This document shows, piece after piece, positions 24,861-34,325 of a DNA stretch of 54,571 nucleotides; within the stretch, counting starts at the first letter, position 1; each line of letters opens with the position of its first letter. Both the position numbers and the translations under genes were made by a program. The stretch comes from an uncultured Sphingomonadales bacterium (GTDB lineage Bacteria > Pseudomonadota > Alphaproteobacteria > Sphingomonadales > Sphingomonadaceae), in NCBI GenBank assembly GCA_903923465.1, contig CAIXXP010000015.1, positions 1-54,571 on the forward strand. The letters run 5' to 3'. The notes beneath the pieces are model-generated. The model made no database searches, was not told the origin of the DNA, and was given only the letters and a program-made list of their open reading frames with translations.

Positions 24861-26825
24861 ATGTTCATGGTTGGCCGATGCAAATTTGCCGTTCCCCGTC
24901 TCCAGCCCGCGGCCAGATTTCTTCCTCGCTTCCCGATGCTTTTTCTGGCCCTGTGCGGGGCATGCGGTGTTCTGGCCCCTCCGGTGCAGGCCCAATCCCT
25001 GCAACAGTTGCGCGAGATGTCCATCGAGGACCTTGCCGCCGTCAGCGTCACCTCGGTCAGCAAGTCGGCACAGCCGCTGGGCGACGCGGCCGCTTCGGTC
25101 TATGTGATCAGTCGCGAGGACATCCTGCGTTCGGGCGCGGTGACGCTGCCGGAAATCCTGCAACTTGCCCCCAATCTCCAGGTCTATGAAGCGCATCCCG
25201 GCAGTTGGGTGGTCACCGCGCGGGGGATGAATGGCAACGCGGGCGCCCAGAGCTATTCGAACAAGCTGCTGGTGCTGATCGACGGGCGAACGGTCTATAC
25301 GCCGCTGTTTTCGGGCGTCTACTGGGACCTGCCCGATCCCATGCCCAACGATATCGACCGGATCGAGGTGATCAGCGGCCCCGGCGCAACGCTGTGGGGC
25401 GCCAATGCGGTGAATGGCGTGATCAATGTAATCACCCGCAAGGCTTCCGAGAGCACCGGCGTTTACGCCAGCTTCCGCGAAGGTTCGGACGAGCGTACCG
25501 CCGGGGTGCGGCTGGGTGGCAATGTGAATGACAGGCTGAGCTACCGGATATACGCCCGCTGGCTGCAGGCGGACAGCATCCTCGCCGCAACCGGGCTGCC
25601 GGCCGGCAATGGCCAGAATCGCACGGGCGGCGGTTTTCGGCTTGATTGGCAGCCGGGGCCGGCGGATGCGGTGAGCATGGACGGCGAGGCCTTCGGCGGT
25701 CATCTCTATCAATCCACGGATGCTTCGGAAGCGACGGCGGGGCGCAGCCTTCAACTTCGCTGGAACCATGGCGCCAGCGACAGCAACGCGGTGCAGGTGC
25801 AGGCGTTCTATGACCGCATCTCGCGAGCGAGCTGGCCCAATTCCGGCAGCTTCTTCGTCGATACCTATGACGCCGAGGTGCAGCACAATATCGCGCTGGA
25901 TGATCGCAACCGGTTCATGTGGGGCGGGGGCCTGCGCTTGGCCGATTACCACATTGACGGCAGCACAAGCTTCTTCTTTGATCCCTCTGCTCGCAACCTG
26001 TTCTTTGCCAATGGCTTTGCGCAGGACAGCTTCCAGATCACCCCGCGGCTGACGCTGACCGGCGGGCTGAAGCTGGAAAGTGACCCCTATTCAGGCACAT
26101 CGCTGCTGCCCGAGGGGCGGATCGCTTGGAAGCCCCGTGCTTCCACGCTGCTGTGGGGCGCGATCTCCCGGGCGGTGCGTTCGCCAACTCCTTTCGATGT
26201 GGATGCGCAGGAGCGCGCCGGCATTGTTTCGTTGAGCGGCAACCCCAATTTCCGCACCGAAAAGCTGACCGCATTTGAATTGGGCACCCGCGTGCAACCG
26301 GCTTCAACGGTATCCTTCTCGGTCAACGGGTATTATAACACCTATGATGACTTGCGGACGGTGGAGATCGTGCCGGGGCCGGGCCTCACGCTGATGTGGG
26401 GCAATGGCCTTCAGGGCAATAGCCACGGAGTGGACGCCTGGGCCGATTGGCGGACCGCGCGCTGGTGGACCTTGTCCGCCGGGGTTTCCTGGCTGGAAGA
26501 GCATTTCCATTTCGCCCCCGGCGCATCCGGAATTCTCGGCACGACCCAGATCGGCAACGATCCTTCCTATCAGGTGAAGCTGCGCTCCGCGATGAATCTG
26601 GGCGCGCATTTCCGGTTGGACGCCGATTTTCGCGCCGTGGGCGCGCTGGTCGGCTCTGCTGTCGGTGGCTATCGCGAGTTGGGCGGGCGGTTCGCCTGGA
26701 TCCCCTCGCCCGCCGTTGTTGTGTCGATCAGCGGGCATAATCTGCTGCACGCGCGCCACCAGGAATATCCGGGCGGGGATCTGATACCGCGCCAGGTGCT
26801 CGCCTGTCTGGAGCTGCGGTATTGA
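24861..26825 (+). CDS. TonB-dependent outer-membrane receptor
   Basis: About 654 residues. A signal sequence ends near APPVQA, followed by a plug domain (SVYVISREDILRSGAVTLPEILQ; LVLIDGRTVYTP; IEVISGPGATLWGANAVNGVINVITR) and a beta-barrel ending in an aromatic-rich strand (CLELRY). It takes up a ligand by TonB energy. The DLAAVSVTSVSKSAQ start is typical of receptors encoded with YfiR-like proteins and sensor kinases. The ATG at 24861 follows AAGGGGG by 7 nt. Its stop overlaps the TTG start of the yfiR-like gene in TTGA, so they are translationally coupled. Ligand unknown; siderophores, vitamins or hydrophobic substrates are possible. Confidence 0.92.
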   Translation: MFMVGRCKFAVPRLQPAARFLPRFPMLFLALCGACGVLAPPVQAQSLQQLREMSIEDLAAVSVTSVSKSAQPLGDAAASVYVISREDILRSGAVTLPEILQLAPNLQVYEAHPGSWVVTARGMNGNAGAQSYSNKLLVLIDGRTVYTPLFSGVYWDLPDPMPNDIDRIEVISGPGATLWGANAVNGVINVITRKASESTGVYASFREGSDERTAGVRLGGNVNDRLSYRIYARWLQADSILAATGLPAGNGQNRTGGGFRLDWQPGPADAVSMDGEAFGGHLYQSTDASEATAGRSLQLRWNHGASDSNAVQVQAFYDRISRASWPNSGSFFVDTYDAEVQHNIALDDRNRFMWGGGLRLADYHIDGSTSFFFDPSARNLFFANGFAQDSFQITPRLTLTGGLKLESDPYSGTSLLPEGRIAWKPRASTLLWGAISRAVRSPTPFDVDAQERAGIVSLSGNPNFRTEKLTAFELGTRVQPASTVSFSVNGYYNTYDDLRTVEIVPGPGLTLMWGNGLQGNSHGVDAWADWRTARWWTLSAGVSWLEEHFHFAPGASGILGTTQIGNDPSYQVKLRSAMNLGAHFRLDADFRAVGALVGSAVGGYRELGGRFAWIPSPAVVVSISGHNLLHARHQEYPGGDLIPRQVLACLELRY

Positions 26826-27382
26826 CCCATGCGCGCGCCTTGCGATGGCGGGTATTCGCATGCGCCAAGATATTCGGCACGGCGCTGGTGCTGATGATGG
26901 CCGCGCCGGCGCTGTCGGCCGTGTCCGAGGCGGAGATCAAGGCGGCCTATCTGTACAAGCTGGCCTCCTTCGTGCGGTGGCCGGATTCCGCCTTTGTTGA
27001 GCCCGCCGCACCCTTGCGCATCTGTATTGCCGGCCGGCCGGACGTCTATCATGTGGTCGACGGGCTGACCCGCGGGCAGGATGCCGCCGGGCGCCATCTC
27101 TCGGCCGAAAGCGTCAATCCGGCCCGGCCGGACACGGTGGCGCACTGCCAGATCCTCTACCTCGGCGAAGGCGAGACGGCGGTTCCCGCCATGTTGGCGC
27201 AGATCGCGCAGGCACCCGTGCTCACCGTCACCGATCGCGCCGGGGGCACCCATGGCGGCATCATCGAATTCGTCCTGGTTGGCGGCAATATCCGTTTCAC
27301 CATCCACCGCCAGTCCAGCGAAGTGCATCAGCTTGTGCTGAGTTCCAAGCTGCTCGCGGTTGCCGTGTCGGTGGAGCCATGA
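26822..27382 (+). CDS. YfiR family (DUF4154) periplasmic protein
   Basis: 186 residues with an N-terminal hydrophobic signal segment (about 15-33) and the family core EAEIKAAYLYKLASFVRWP, LRICIAGRPDV, and FTIHRQSSEVHQLVLSSKLLAVA at the C-terminus. In Pseudomonas YfiR represses the diguanylate cyclase YfiN from the periplasm. Here the downstream partner is a kinase with a CHASE8-like sensor, so YfiR probably modulates that sensor instead. The start is TTG, overlapping the receptor stop; no in-frame ATG is available, and the nearby ATG at 26829 is in another frame. Its stop overlaps the kinase start in ATGA. Confidence 0.85.
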   Translation: MTHARALRWRVFACAKIFGTALVLMMAAPALSAVSEAEIKAAYLYKLASFVRWPDSAFVEPAAPLRICIAGRPDVYHVVDGLTRGQDAAGRHLSAESVNPARPDTVAHCQILYLGEGETAVPAMLAQIAQAPVLTVTDRAGGTHGGIIEFVLVGGNIRFTIHRQSSEVHQLVLSSKLLAVAVSVEP

Positions 27383-29076
27383 GCACTTCCGGCGGGCGCC
27401 TCTTTCGCGATTACCGAATGACCACGGGCGTGCTGGCGGTCCTGTTGCTGGCGGTAAGCCTGGTGCTGGCCTGGCAGGCCGAGCGTCAGGCGGGACTCGA
27501 ACGGTCGCGCCAGATCAATGTGCAGGCGCAGATTCTGGCGGAAGGCGTGGCCGGGGCACTGGCCTTCGATGACCGCAGCACCGCCCGCGAACTGCTCAAC
27601 GCGCTGGAGCTGAACGACGACATACAGGCGGCGGGGGTATACGGCGCGCAGGGCGAGATGATCGCCGGCTATGTGAAGCAGGGCGATCCTCTGCCGCGCC
27701 ACGTCCGGCCCCATCCGCCCGCCATTGCCGGCCTTGCGCTGTCGGTGGTGGAACCGGTGACGCAGGGCACGCTGAAGCTGGGCAATGTCTATATCCGCGC
27801 CACGGTCGAGCCCTGGACGCGGCGGATCTCGCGCTATTTCGGTATCGGCGCCGTTCTCGTGATGGCGGCGCTTCTGGTTGCGGCGCTGGGCGCCTCCTAT
27901 TCCTCGGCGACGGCCGCCAACCAGCGTCTGCAGGAGGAGATCGCCGCTCGCGAGGCGGTGGAATCACAACTGCGCCAGGCACAGAAAATGGAGGCGATCG
28001 GGCAGTTGACCGGCAGCGTGGCGCATGATTTCAACAATATGCTCATGGCTGCTTCCAGCGGGCTGGAGCTGCTGGAGAAGAGTGCCGACCCCCAGCGCAC
28101 CGAACGGCTGAAGCGCGGCATTCGCGAGGCGCTGGATCGCGGCGCGCGGCTGACCCAGCAGTTACTGACTTTCGCGCGGCGCGCGCCCTTGCACCGCGAG
28201 GTGTTCGACATCCGCCAGCGCCTGGCGAACCTCTCCAGCCTGCTCGAGAGGTCCTTGCGGGAGGATGTCGTCGTCGAATACGATCTCGATCCGGCGCTGT
28301 GGGCCGTGGAGGTCGATCCGTCCCAGTTCGACGTCGCGGTGGTGAACATCGCGGTCAATGCGCGCGACGCCATGCCCAAGGGTGGGGTCATCCGCATCAG
28401 CGCGCGCAACCTGGACCGGGCCATCAATGGCGCCGACGCGGTGAGCATCGCCATTGCCGACGAGGGCGGCGGCATGACGCCGGAGCAGATCGAGCGGGCC
28501 TTCGAGCCCTTCTTCACCACCAAGGGCGTGGGTCGCGGCACGGGGCTGGGCCTCAGCCAGGTGTATGGCTTCGTGCATGGTGCGGGGGGAACGGTGGCGA
28601 TCGAGAGCAGGCCGGGCATGGGCACGACCGTCCAGATCCTGCTGCCGCGCCAAGAGCACGCGGCGCCCGTCGCGGAGCCGGAGCCGGCGATTGCGCCCGC
28701 CGACGATGCCCCGGTGCACTGGCGGGTCCTGCTGGTCGAGGATGACGATGCCGTTGCCGAATTCGTTGAGCAAATGCTCGACGAACTGGGGTGCACGGTG
28801 TGTCGCCAACCCCGCGCCGAGGATGCCTTGCGCAGCTTCGACCGGGCGGCGGTGGATCTCGTGCTGTCGGACATGGTGATGCCCGGCATGTACAATGGGC
28901 TGGAAATGGCCCGCGAGCTCCGCCGCCGATGCAGCGACCTGCCGATACTGCTGATGACAGGCTACAGCTCGGCCGCCAATTCGGCGACGGGCGAGGGATT
29001 CGCGGTGCTGTCCAAACCCTTCACCATGGCGACACTAGCCGCCCAGTTGCGGGAGCTGATGTCGTCTGACGGCTGA
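27379..29076 (+). CDS. Hybrid sensor histidine kinase with CHASE8-like sensor and C-terminal receiver
   Basis: 565 residues. TM1 is at about 15-33, a periplasmic sensor of the CHASE8 kind at 35-150, and TM2 at 153-172. A short coiled coil leads to HisKA (QKMEAIGQLTGSVAHDFNN, H216), HATPase_c (NIAVNARDAMPKGG, DEGGGMTPEQ, GRGTGLGLSQVYGF) and a receiver domain (LLVEDDDA, phospho-acceptor D498 in LSDMVMPG). No DNA-binding output is present, so the signal must pass to another protein or end at the receiver. It is the last gene of the coupled receptor-yfiR-kinase operon, suggesting that uptake and signalling respond to the same ligand. Confidence 0.9.
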   Translation: MSTSGGRLFRDYRMTTGVLAVLLLAVSLVLAWQAERQAGLERSRQINVQAQILAEGVAGALAFDDRSTARELLNALELNDDIQAAGVYGAQGEMIAGYVKQGDPLPRHVRPHPPAIAGLALSVVEPVTQGTLKLGNVYIRATVEPWTRRISRYFGIGAVLVMAALLVAALGASYSSATAANQRLQEEIAAREAVESQLRQAQKMEAIGQLTGSVAHDFNNMLMAASSGLELLEKSADPQRTERLKRGIREALDRGARLTQQLLTFARRAPLHREVFDIRQRLANLSSLLERSLREDVVVEYDLDPALWAVEVDPSQFDVAVVNIAVNARDAMPKGGVIRISARNLDRAINGADAVSIAIADEGGGMTPEQIERAFEPFFTTKGVGRGTGLGLSQVYGFVHGAGGTVAIESRPGMGTTVQILLPRQEHAAPVAEPEPAIAPADDAPVHWRVLLVEDDDAVAEFVEQMLDELGCTVCRQPRAEDALRSFDRAAVDLVLSDMVMPGMYNGLEMARELRRRCSDLPILLMTGYSSAANSATGEGFAVLSKPFTMATLAAQLRELMSSDG

Positions 29077-29096
29077 CCCTGACGCCGCCGGAGCCG

Positions 29097-29582
29097 CTAC
29101 AGCGCGTTGGCGGCGTCGAGGTGTTTGTGCAGGGTCGGCAGAGTGTCTTGCGCCATCCGGCGAACCTGGGCCGAGCCGGCCGCATGCGCCTCGGTTTCGT
29201 ATTTGGCGATATCCTGCCGATGATCCTCGATCATGTGATGCTTGAACGCGGCATCGAAGGCCGCGCCATGCAGGCCGAGCAACATGGTTCTGGCCTGCGC
29301 GCCCTCGTCCGACAGATCGGTGGTGGGGCGCAGGCCCATGGCGCGGTCGAGCCTGGCGAGCTTTATCCGGTGGGCGCCGTGATCATGCACCAGCATGGTG
29401 CCGAATTGACGGGTCTGGGCCGTGGCGCCCCGTTTTTGGGCAAGGGCGCCCAGTGCCACCTCGCTGTTGTCACCCTTCATGGCCTCGGCAAGGAAGGGGG
29501 CGTCGCTGGCGGCGAATGCCGGCGCGGCAAGAAAGGCCGGTGCAAGGCCAATGGCGAGGACGAGATGTTGCATGGTTTTCAT
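29097..29582 (-). CDS. DUF4142 domain-containing exported protein
   Basis: 161 residues with a signal peptide ending APAFAA and a ferritin-like four-helix DUF4142 domain (DAPFLAEAMKGDNSEVALGALA; FGTMLVHDHGAHRIKL; FDAAFKHHMIEDHRQDIAKYE). The several His and Glu residues of the helices could bind metal, but that is inference. AGGAGG lies 8 nt upstream of the ATG at 29582, preferred over the in-frame start at 29609. It is convergent with the hybrid kinase gene. DUF4142 proteins are often stress-linked periplasmic proteins of unknown biochemistry. Confidence 0.85.
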   Translation of the reverse strand: MKTMQHLVLAIGLAPAFLAAPAFAASDAPFLAEAMKGDNSEVALGALAQKRGATAQTRQFGTMLVHDHGAHRIKLARLDRAMGLRPTTDLSDEGAQARTMLLGLHGAAFDAAFKHHMIEDHRQDIAKYETEAHAAGSAQVRRMAQDTLPTLHKHLDAANAL

Positions 29583-29663
29583 GGGTAAGGCCTCCTGATG
29601 TGCTTGCAACGAATGGCCGGGGCCCGGGTTCCATGGTCTCTGTCAGGCTGGGGATAGGACGCC

Positions 29664-31898
29664 TCAGCGCCGGGCTTCATCCCAACTGAGGATGAGCCGC
29701 CCATTTGCGGGAACGTGATATTCAACCCGTTCGGCCATGGTCTTGCGCGCGCGGATCACATCGCCGCCGGCGGTTACCACAGTCATTTTGGGCAAGCGGC
29801 GGCGCCCCTCGCGGATGACCGCCAGCATGGCTGTGCAGGTCTCGCCACCATCCAGGCGAATGCTGATCGCGCGCTCGCCGGTGCGCTCGCTGGTCATGAT
29901 GAAGTGGTCGCAGAACAGCCAGAACGGGGCGCTATGCACCGTGTGGAAAGCGCGCGTGGCAAAGACCAGCGCCGCGCCGGCGCCATAGATCTCCTGACCC
30001 ACCTGCCCGGCCTTTTGCCCATCCACATAGAGATCCTCCAGCGGAAACGAGAGCGCGCGGTCGATGTGGCCATTGCGGATCGTGTCGGCCAGCATCTCCC
30101 CGGGCAGCGCGTCCGGGTAATAGAACCAGGCCCGGTCGAGCGCGTATTTGCAATATTCGCTGACCAGCATGCGGGCCGCTGGTTCCAGTTCCGGGCCGCT
30201 GTCGCGCAGGTAACATTCAAAGGCCGCGAAGCTGTCGAAGCATTCGTAGACGGCCATGTAAGGCGCATCCTGCAGGCAGGTGACACCGAGGAAATTGCGA
30301 TAATGCACGGCCTGCGCAATCTCGGATTCCCAGATGGCGCTGTTGTGGAAAAAGCTGGCGAGATAGACATAGCTTTGCAGGCGGTAGCGGTCGACGTTGG
30401 TAATGCGCCACAGCCGCATGCAGGCCGCCGCCCCCCAGGCCGTGAGATTGGCCTGATAATTGAGGTTGAAGCGCATGCCCTCGGCCGCCGCGATCGCCAC
30501 CTGCGCCTCGTGGAGGTAGCGCTCGCTGCCGGTCAACTCATAAGCCTGCAGCATGACCCAGGCATACATGCCGCCGACGTCGGTCTGCCCACGGCCATCG
30601 GCGCCGGCGATTTCGGTAATGACCGAGAAGTCCGTCACCTTGTACTGGATCGGCCATTTGTATTTGAAATGGCGCGCGGCCTTGATGCCAAAATCGATGG
30701 ACCGCTCGAACAGGCTTCTGGCGCGCTGGTTGCCGGCAATCGCCAGCCGGCCCAGGTTCATCAGCGGATGGTAGAGATACCAGCTGTCCACCGCGTCGGC
30801 ATCCTTGTCCGCCCCCACATTCGGCAGATAGCGCCGGATCGAGCCGAGTTCGGGATCGAAGAATTTCTCGAGGCCCGCCTCGAAGTCGGCCTGCAGGGCG
30901 ATGGGTTGGCGGCGCCAATGGGCGAAATCGTGCATCGGCGCGATCAGGGCCAGCTGCACCATGCTGTCCGGGTATTCAGCGTCGGTGTAGGGGTGGGCAT
31001 AGCGATGCCCGTAGTGCCGGATGGTCGCTTTCGGCGAGGCGGCCAGATCGGCGATTGTCCGCTCGGCCCGGTCCACCCAGTCGTGATACTCCACCGGCGG
31101 CAGGTCCAGCGCGGTATAGGCAGCGCCCAGCATCTGGATGAACCGCCGCGCGGAATCGCGTTCCTCGGGCGGCGTGGAATCGCGGATGACGATGATCGCG
31201 TCGGAGATCGTCACCGTCTCGCCTTGCGGCAGGGCATGGGTCGGCGGCGTGCCGCTTTGCGGCGGGGTGGGCGGCAGATAGCCAAGCTCGGGCCATTCGC
31301 CGCCGACGGCGCCATCGGGCTTCGTCTCTGTCGCGCGGTAATAGGCGTTCATCGCCGTCAGGTTCTGAAAATACAGCACGCTGCCGAATGCCGGCTGGTC
31401 GAGGTGGAAATAGAGCAGCCCGCTGTTCAGGCCGCGCTGGCCCGCCTCCACCAGACCCGTGGCGCCGGTGGGGTCGTCATCGGCATCCAGCGGATAGATG
31501 TCGCGCGGCATGAAGGGCACCAGCAGCGGTGCGCGGGGCGTCAATTCCACCGTGGCGCGCAGCCGGTGCAAATCCAGCCCGTCGGTTCGCAGCACGACCG
31601 TGTGGCGGCCGACCGCGCTATCCACCCAGCCGCGAAACGCCTCGCCGGGGCGGGGCCGCTTGCGGTGCAGCCGGTGAATGCCGCCGGGGGCAAAGGCGAG
31701 CCGCAGGGCCAGGCCGCCGCAGCCCGGCCGCCGCACCATCACCCACAGCGAATCGCGGCCCTCGCTCACCTCGCAGGCCAGATCACCCAAGGCAAAAGCG
31801 GCGTGCACCGCGAGCGCCTTTGCCGCCAACTCATTCTGCAGCGACAAGGCCCATGGGCTGAGACCGCCAATTTGCTTGCGAGACCGGATTGTCGACAT
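29664..31898 (-). CDS. Large protein of unknown function, possibly alpha/alpha-toroid carbohydrate-type
   Basis: 744 residues, cytoplasmic by appearance (no signal peptide). The N-terminal 240 residues look beta-rich (VVLRTDGLDLHRLRATVEL; PRDIYPLD; LLYFHLDQPAF). The C-terminal 450 are alpha-helical with repeats of aromatic-rich helices (WYLYHPLMNLGRLAI; YAWVMLQAYELTGSERYLHEAQVAIAAAEG), which resembles the six-hairpin toroid of polysaccharide lyases and glucuronyl epimerases. That is a fold guess from the pattern only. GAGGAG lies upstream of the ATG at 31898; the in-frame start at 32000 is less likely. It stands alone on the minus strand. Confidence 0.6.
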   Translation of the reverse strand: MSTIRSRKQIGGLSPWALSLQNELAAKALAVHAAFALGDLACEVSEGRDSLWVMVRRPGCGGLALRLAFAPGGIHRLHRKRPRPGEAFRGWVDSAVGRHTVVLRTDGLDLHRLRATVELTPRAPLLVPFMPRDIYPLDADDDPTGATGLVEAGQRGLNSGLLYFHLDQPAFGSVLYFQNLTAMNAYYRATETKPDGAVGGEWPELGYLPPTPPQSGTPPTHALPQGETVTISDAIIVIRDSTPPEERDSARRFIQMLGAAYTALDLPPVEYHDWVDRAERTIADLAASPKATIRHYGHRYAHPYTDAEYPDSMVQLALIAPMHDFAHWRRQPIALQADFEAGLEKFFDPELGSIRRYLPNVGADKDADAVDSWYLYHPLMNLGRLAIAGNQRARSLFERSIDFGIKAARHFKYKWPIQYKVTDFSVITEIAGADGRGQTDVGGMYAWVMLQAYELTGSERYLHEAQVAIAAAEGMRFNLNYQANLTAWGAAACMRLWRITNVDRYRLQSYVYLASFFHNSAIWESEIAQAVHYRNFLGVTCLQDAPYMAVYECFDSFAAFECYLRDSGPELEPAARMLVSEYCKYALDRAWFYYPDALPGEMLADTIRNGHIDRALSFPLEDLYVDGQKAGQVGQEIYGAGAALVFATRAFHTVHSAPFWLFCDHFIMTSERTGERAISIRLDGGETCTAMLAVIREGRRRLPKMTVVTAGGDVIRARKTMAERVEYHVPANGRLILSWDEARR

Positions 31899-32061
31899 CG
31901 GTTTGGCACTCCTCGGGCAGCGACGATTCCAAATCGCGGATTTGCCGGAATGTTCCCGGCACCAGGGCGTGGCGAATGGGCGACATCCGCAGACCGGCAA
32001 GCAAATGCCCCGGAAAGGCCGGCGCCTATCCGGGGCATTGCCTCGCGCTGCGGCGGGGCTG

Positions 32062-32964
32062 TTACGAGGCGTAGGGTGTCAGGACGATTTCCACGCGGCG
32101 ATTGGCGGCGTGGCCGGTGATCGTCGCATTGCTGGCAATCGGTTCGGTCTTGCCGAAACCCTGCACCGACATGCGGGCCGGGTTGACCTGACGGGTGGCG
32201 AGATAATCGGCCACGCTGTCGGCGCGTTTTTCCGACAGCACCTGATTATAGCTGAATGAGCCCACCGCGTCGGTATGGCCATTCACGTCGATATAGGTCG
32301 CCGGGTATTTGGCCAGCGTGTGGGAAACGGCATTCAGCACGCCGTAAAAGCGGGGCTGGATATTGTACTTGTTGAACGAGAAGGTCACGTCGCTGGGCAT
32401 TTCCAGCAAGATCTGCTGGCCCTGCCGCTCGACCCGGATACCGCTGCCGCGCAATTCATCCTGCAGCACGCCATACTCCTGGTCGACATAGGCCGGCACA
32501 TCGACATAGGCGATGGGGGCGATGCCGGCCTCGATGATGGCGGTGCGGCGGATGGCGACATTGGGAATGGCGGGCGGAAGGGTGGGAACCAGCGTGACGG
32601 CCCGGCCCACCGGCACGGTGGCAACACGCAGCGTCTGTGCGCTTACCGTCGGCACCGCGACGATATTGGCGTGGACCGGGGGCACGGCCACCTCGGGCGT
32701 CTTCACCGTGGTGCGCAGCGAATGGGTGACATGGGTGGAGGAACGGACGGAATCCGTCGTGGCATCAACCCCGCGGGTCACATCGCCGGTGACGCCAAAA
32801 TCGCCATGGGCACCCGCCGCACCGATCGGCAGCCCACCGCCGATGCCCAACCCGCCGCCTAGGCCGCCGCCCATGCCGCCACGCAGCAATTGGGCCTGGG
32901 CCGGGGAGGCCAGGGTAATGGCGATAGCCAGCGTGGCGGCGGCGGCGTGGAAGAATTTAGCCAT
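32062..32964 (-). CDS. OmpA family outer-membrane/peptidoglycan-binding protein
   Basis: 300 residues with a signal peptide (cleavage after SPAQA) and a Gly-rich N-terminus. The C-terminal OmpA-like domain (about 190-300) contains the peptidoglycan-binding core NGHTDAVGSFSYNQVLSEKR and the typical MSVQGFGKTEPIASN and ANRRVEIVL. There is no obvious eight-strand barrel, so it may be a periplasmic or lipid-independent anchor rather than a porin. AAGGAG precedes the ATG. Upstream on the same strand, 107 nt away, is the subtilase gene. Confidence 0.85.
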   Translation of the reverse strand: MAKFFHAAAATLAIAITLASPAQAQLLRGGMGGGLGGGLGIGGGLPIGAAGAHGDFGVTGDVTRGVDATTDSVRSSTHVTHSLRTTVKTPEVAVPPVHANIVAVPTVSAQTLRVATVPVGRAVTLVPTLPPAIPNVAIRRTAIIEAGIAPIAYVDVPAYVDQEYGVLQDELRGSGIRVERQGQQILLEMPSDVTFSFNKYNIQPRFYGVLNAVSHTLAKYPATYIDVNGHTDAVGSFSYNQVLSEKRADSVADYLATRQVNPARMSVQGFGKTEPIASNATITGHAANRRVEIVLTPYAS

Positions 32965-33071
32965 GAGAAATCTCCTTCATCTGACCGAGCCGGCGAGAGA
33001 GCGCTACAACCGGCTGCTGATGGAGGAACGAGTGCCGCCGCGCGTTTAATCCGCCCCGGCGCGATTTTTTT

Positions 33072-34286
33072 TCAGATGCCCCGGCGGCAGTCGCCGCACA
33101 GCACGCCCCGGCCGGTGTGCGGGCCCTGGTTGCGGGCCTCGGCGTCCGCGCGGGCGAGCCTGTCCGCGGGTGCCTCCCCCGCGTGGCCCAGCGCCGCGAT
33201 TCTGGCTGCGGCGAGCGGGGCGGCGAAGGACGTGCCGCGCAGTTTCACCGGCCGGCCATCCAGCCCGATGGCGGTGATGTCGGCGCCGGGCGCGGCATAG
33301 TCGAGGTGGCTGGCCCGGCCCGCCTCGAACAGCACGCGTCCGCGCCCGTCGACACCCGTGACCGCCACCACGTCGCGATAGGAGGCGGGATAGGATGGCG
33401 GCGCGGCGGCGCCATCGTTGCCGACGGCGGCGACCACGATGATGCCCCGGGCCTGAACGGCGGCAATGGCCCGGGCAAGCAGGGGGTTGGCCGGGCCGAC
33501 GAGGCTGATGGAGATAACGGGAACGTTTTTCGCCGCCATCCAGGCCAGCGCCCGGGCAATCGCCAGCGCATTGCCCCCGGCCGGATCGGCACCGTAGACA
33601 TCGGCAACGAAGATCCGCTCGGCCCCCGCCCCGCCCAGCAGCGAGGCGATCGCCTGCGCATGGGCGTTGGGCAGCGGGGCTCCCCGGGCAAAGCCGGCTT
33701 CGCCGCTGATCCGCCCGCCCGGCAAGGTGCCGCCGTCGATGATGCCGACCGTGCCCCTGTGCGGCAATGGAGAACCGGGTGCCGACCCGCCGGGGCCAGG
33801 CCGGGTTGCGCCGCTGGCGAAGTGGATCTGGTCCGCGGTGATCTCCTTGGCCGGCAGCAACCGGCGCAACTGGCGCGTGGCCGAGGCGAGGCTAACGTTT
33901 GGCGGGGTGGCAAGGCGGGCATAGGCGACGCCCAACCCATCAAGCTCGCCCGTCTCGATCAGGCGATAGCCCGAAGCCGCCGCCCGCGTCAGCGATGCGG
34001 CGTCCGGATCCAGCATCAGCACCTCGCGCGCGCGGGCGGGCTGGTCGGCATCGTCGAATTCGACAAAGGCGCGGTTTGCGTGAACGAAATCGTCGAGACG
34101 CTGCACCCGTTCGTTCGCCAGGGCGCCGACGTCCCGCAGTAACGCGGCGGCGGGGTGCCCCACCGTCTCCAGCGTATTATCCACCCGCCCCAGAACGCCG
34201 CGAAGACCCGGCAGGCCCAACTGCGCGCTGGCCGTGCCCGAGACGCCCAGCAGCAGCGCCACCCCCATGCCCGACCATTTCCGCAT
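33072..34286 (-). CDS. Exported S8 family (subtilisin-like) serine peptidase
   Basis: 404 residues with a signal peptide (cleavage after GTASA). The catalytic triad is D184 (GIIDGG), H209 (NAHAQAIASLL) and S353 (RGTSFAAP), with oxyanion N290 (VGND). Residues 25-175 form a pro-like region without a standard I9 domain. The C-terminus has two cysteines (CGDC). It is divergent from an ECF sigma factor/anti-sigma pair, with about 40 nt between the starts. A protease beside an ECF system may act on an envelope signal, including anti-sigma cleavage, or be a regulon member; the sequence alone cannot choose. Confidence 0.88.
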   Translation of the reverse strand: MRKWSGMGVALLLGVSGTASAQLGLPGLRGVLGRVDNTLETVGHPAAALLRDVGALANERVQRLDDFVHANRAFVEFDDADQPARAREVLMLDPDAASLTRAAASGYRLIETGELDGLGVAYARLATPPNVSLASATRQLRRLLPAKEITADQIHFASGATRPGPGGSAPGSPLPHRGTVGIIDGGTLPGGRISGEAGFARGAPLPNAHAQAIASLLGGAGAERIFVADVYGADPAGGNALAIARALAWMAAKNVPVISISLVGPANPLLARAIAAVQARGIIVVAAVGNDGAAAPPSYPASYRDVVAVTGVDGRGRVLFEAGRASHLDYAAPGADITAIGLDGRPVKLRGTSFAAPLAAARIAALGHAGEAPADRLARADAEARNQGPHTGRGVLCGDCRRGI

Positions 34287-34325
34287 TGGCTTGTTCCCGA
34301 TCCGAAAAAATTGCAGTTACAGGGG

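Noticed and set aside
29715..32120. 801-codon open frame on the plus strand, antisense to the 744-residue gene
   Set aside because: It is the mirror of a real gene in high-GC DNA; its composition is rich in R, G, H, Q and A without motifs, and it has no ribosome site.
33040..33072. T8 run preceded by a weak GC stem, plus strand
   Set aside because: It lies antisense to the subtilase end with no plus-strand gene upstream; the stem is only 5 bp.
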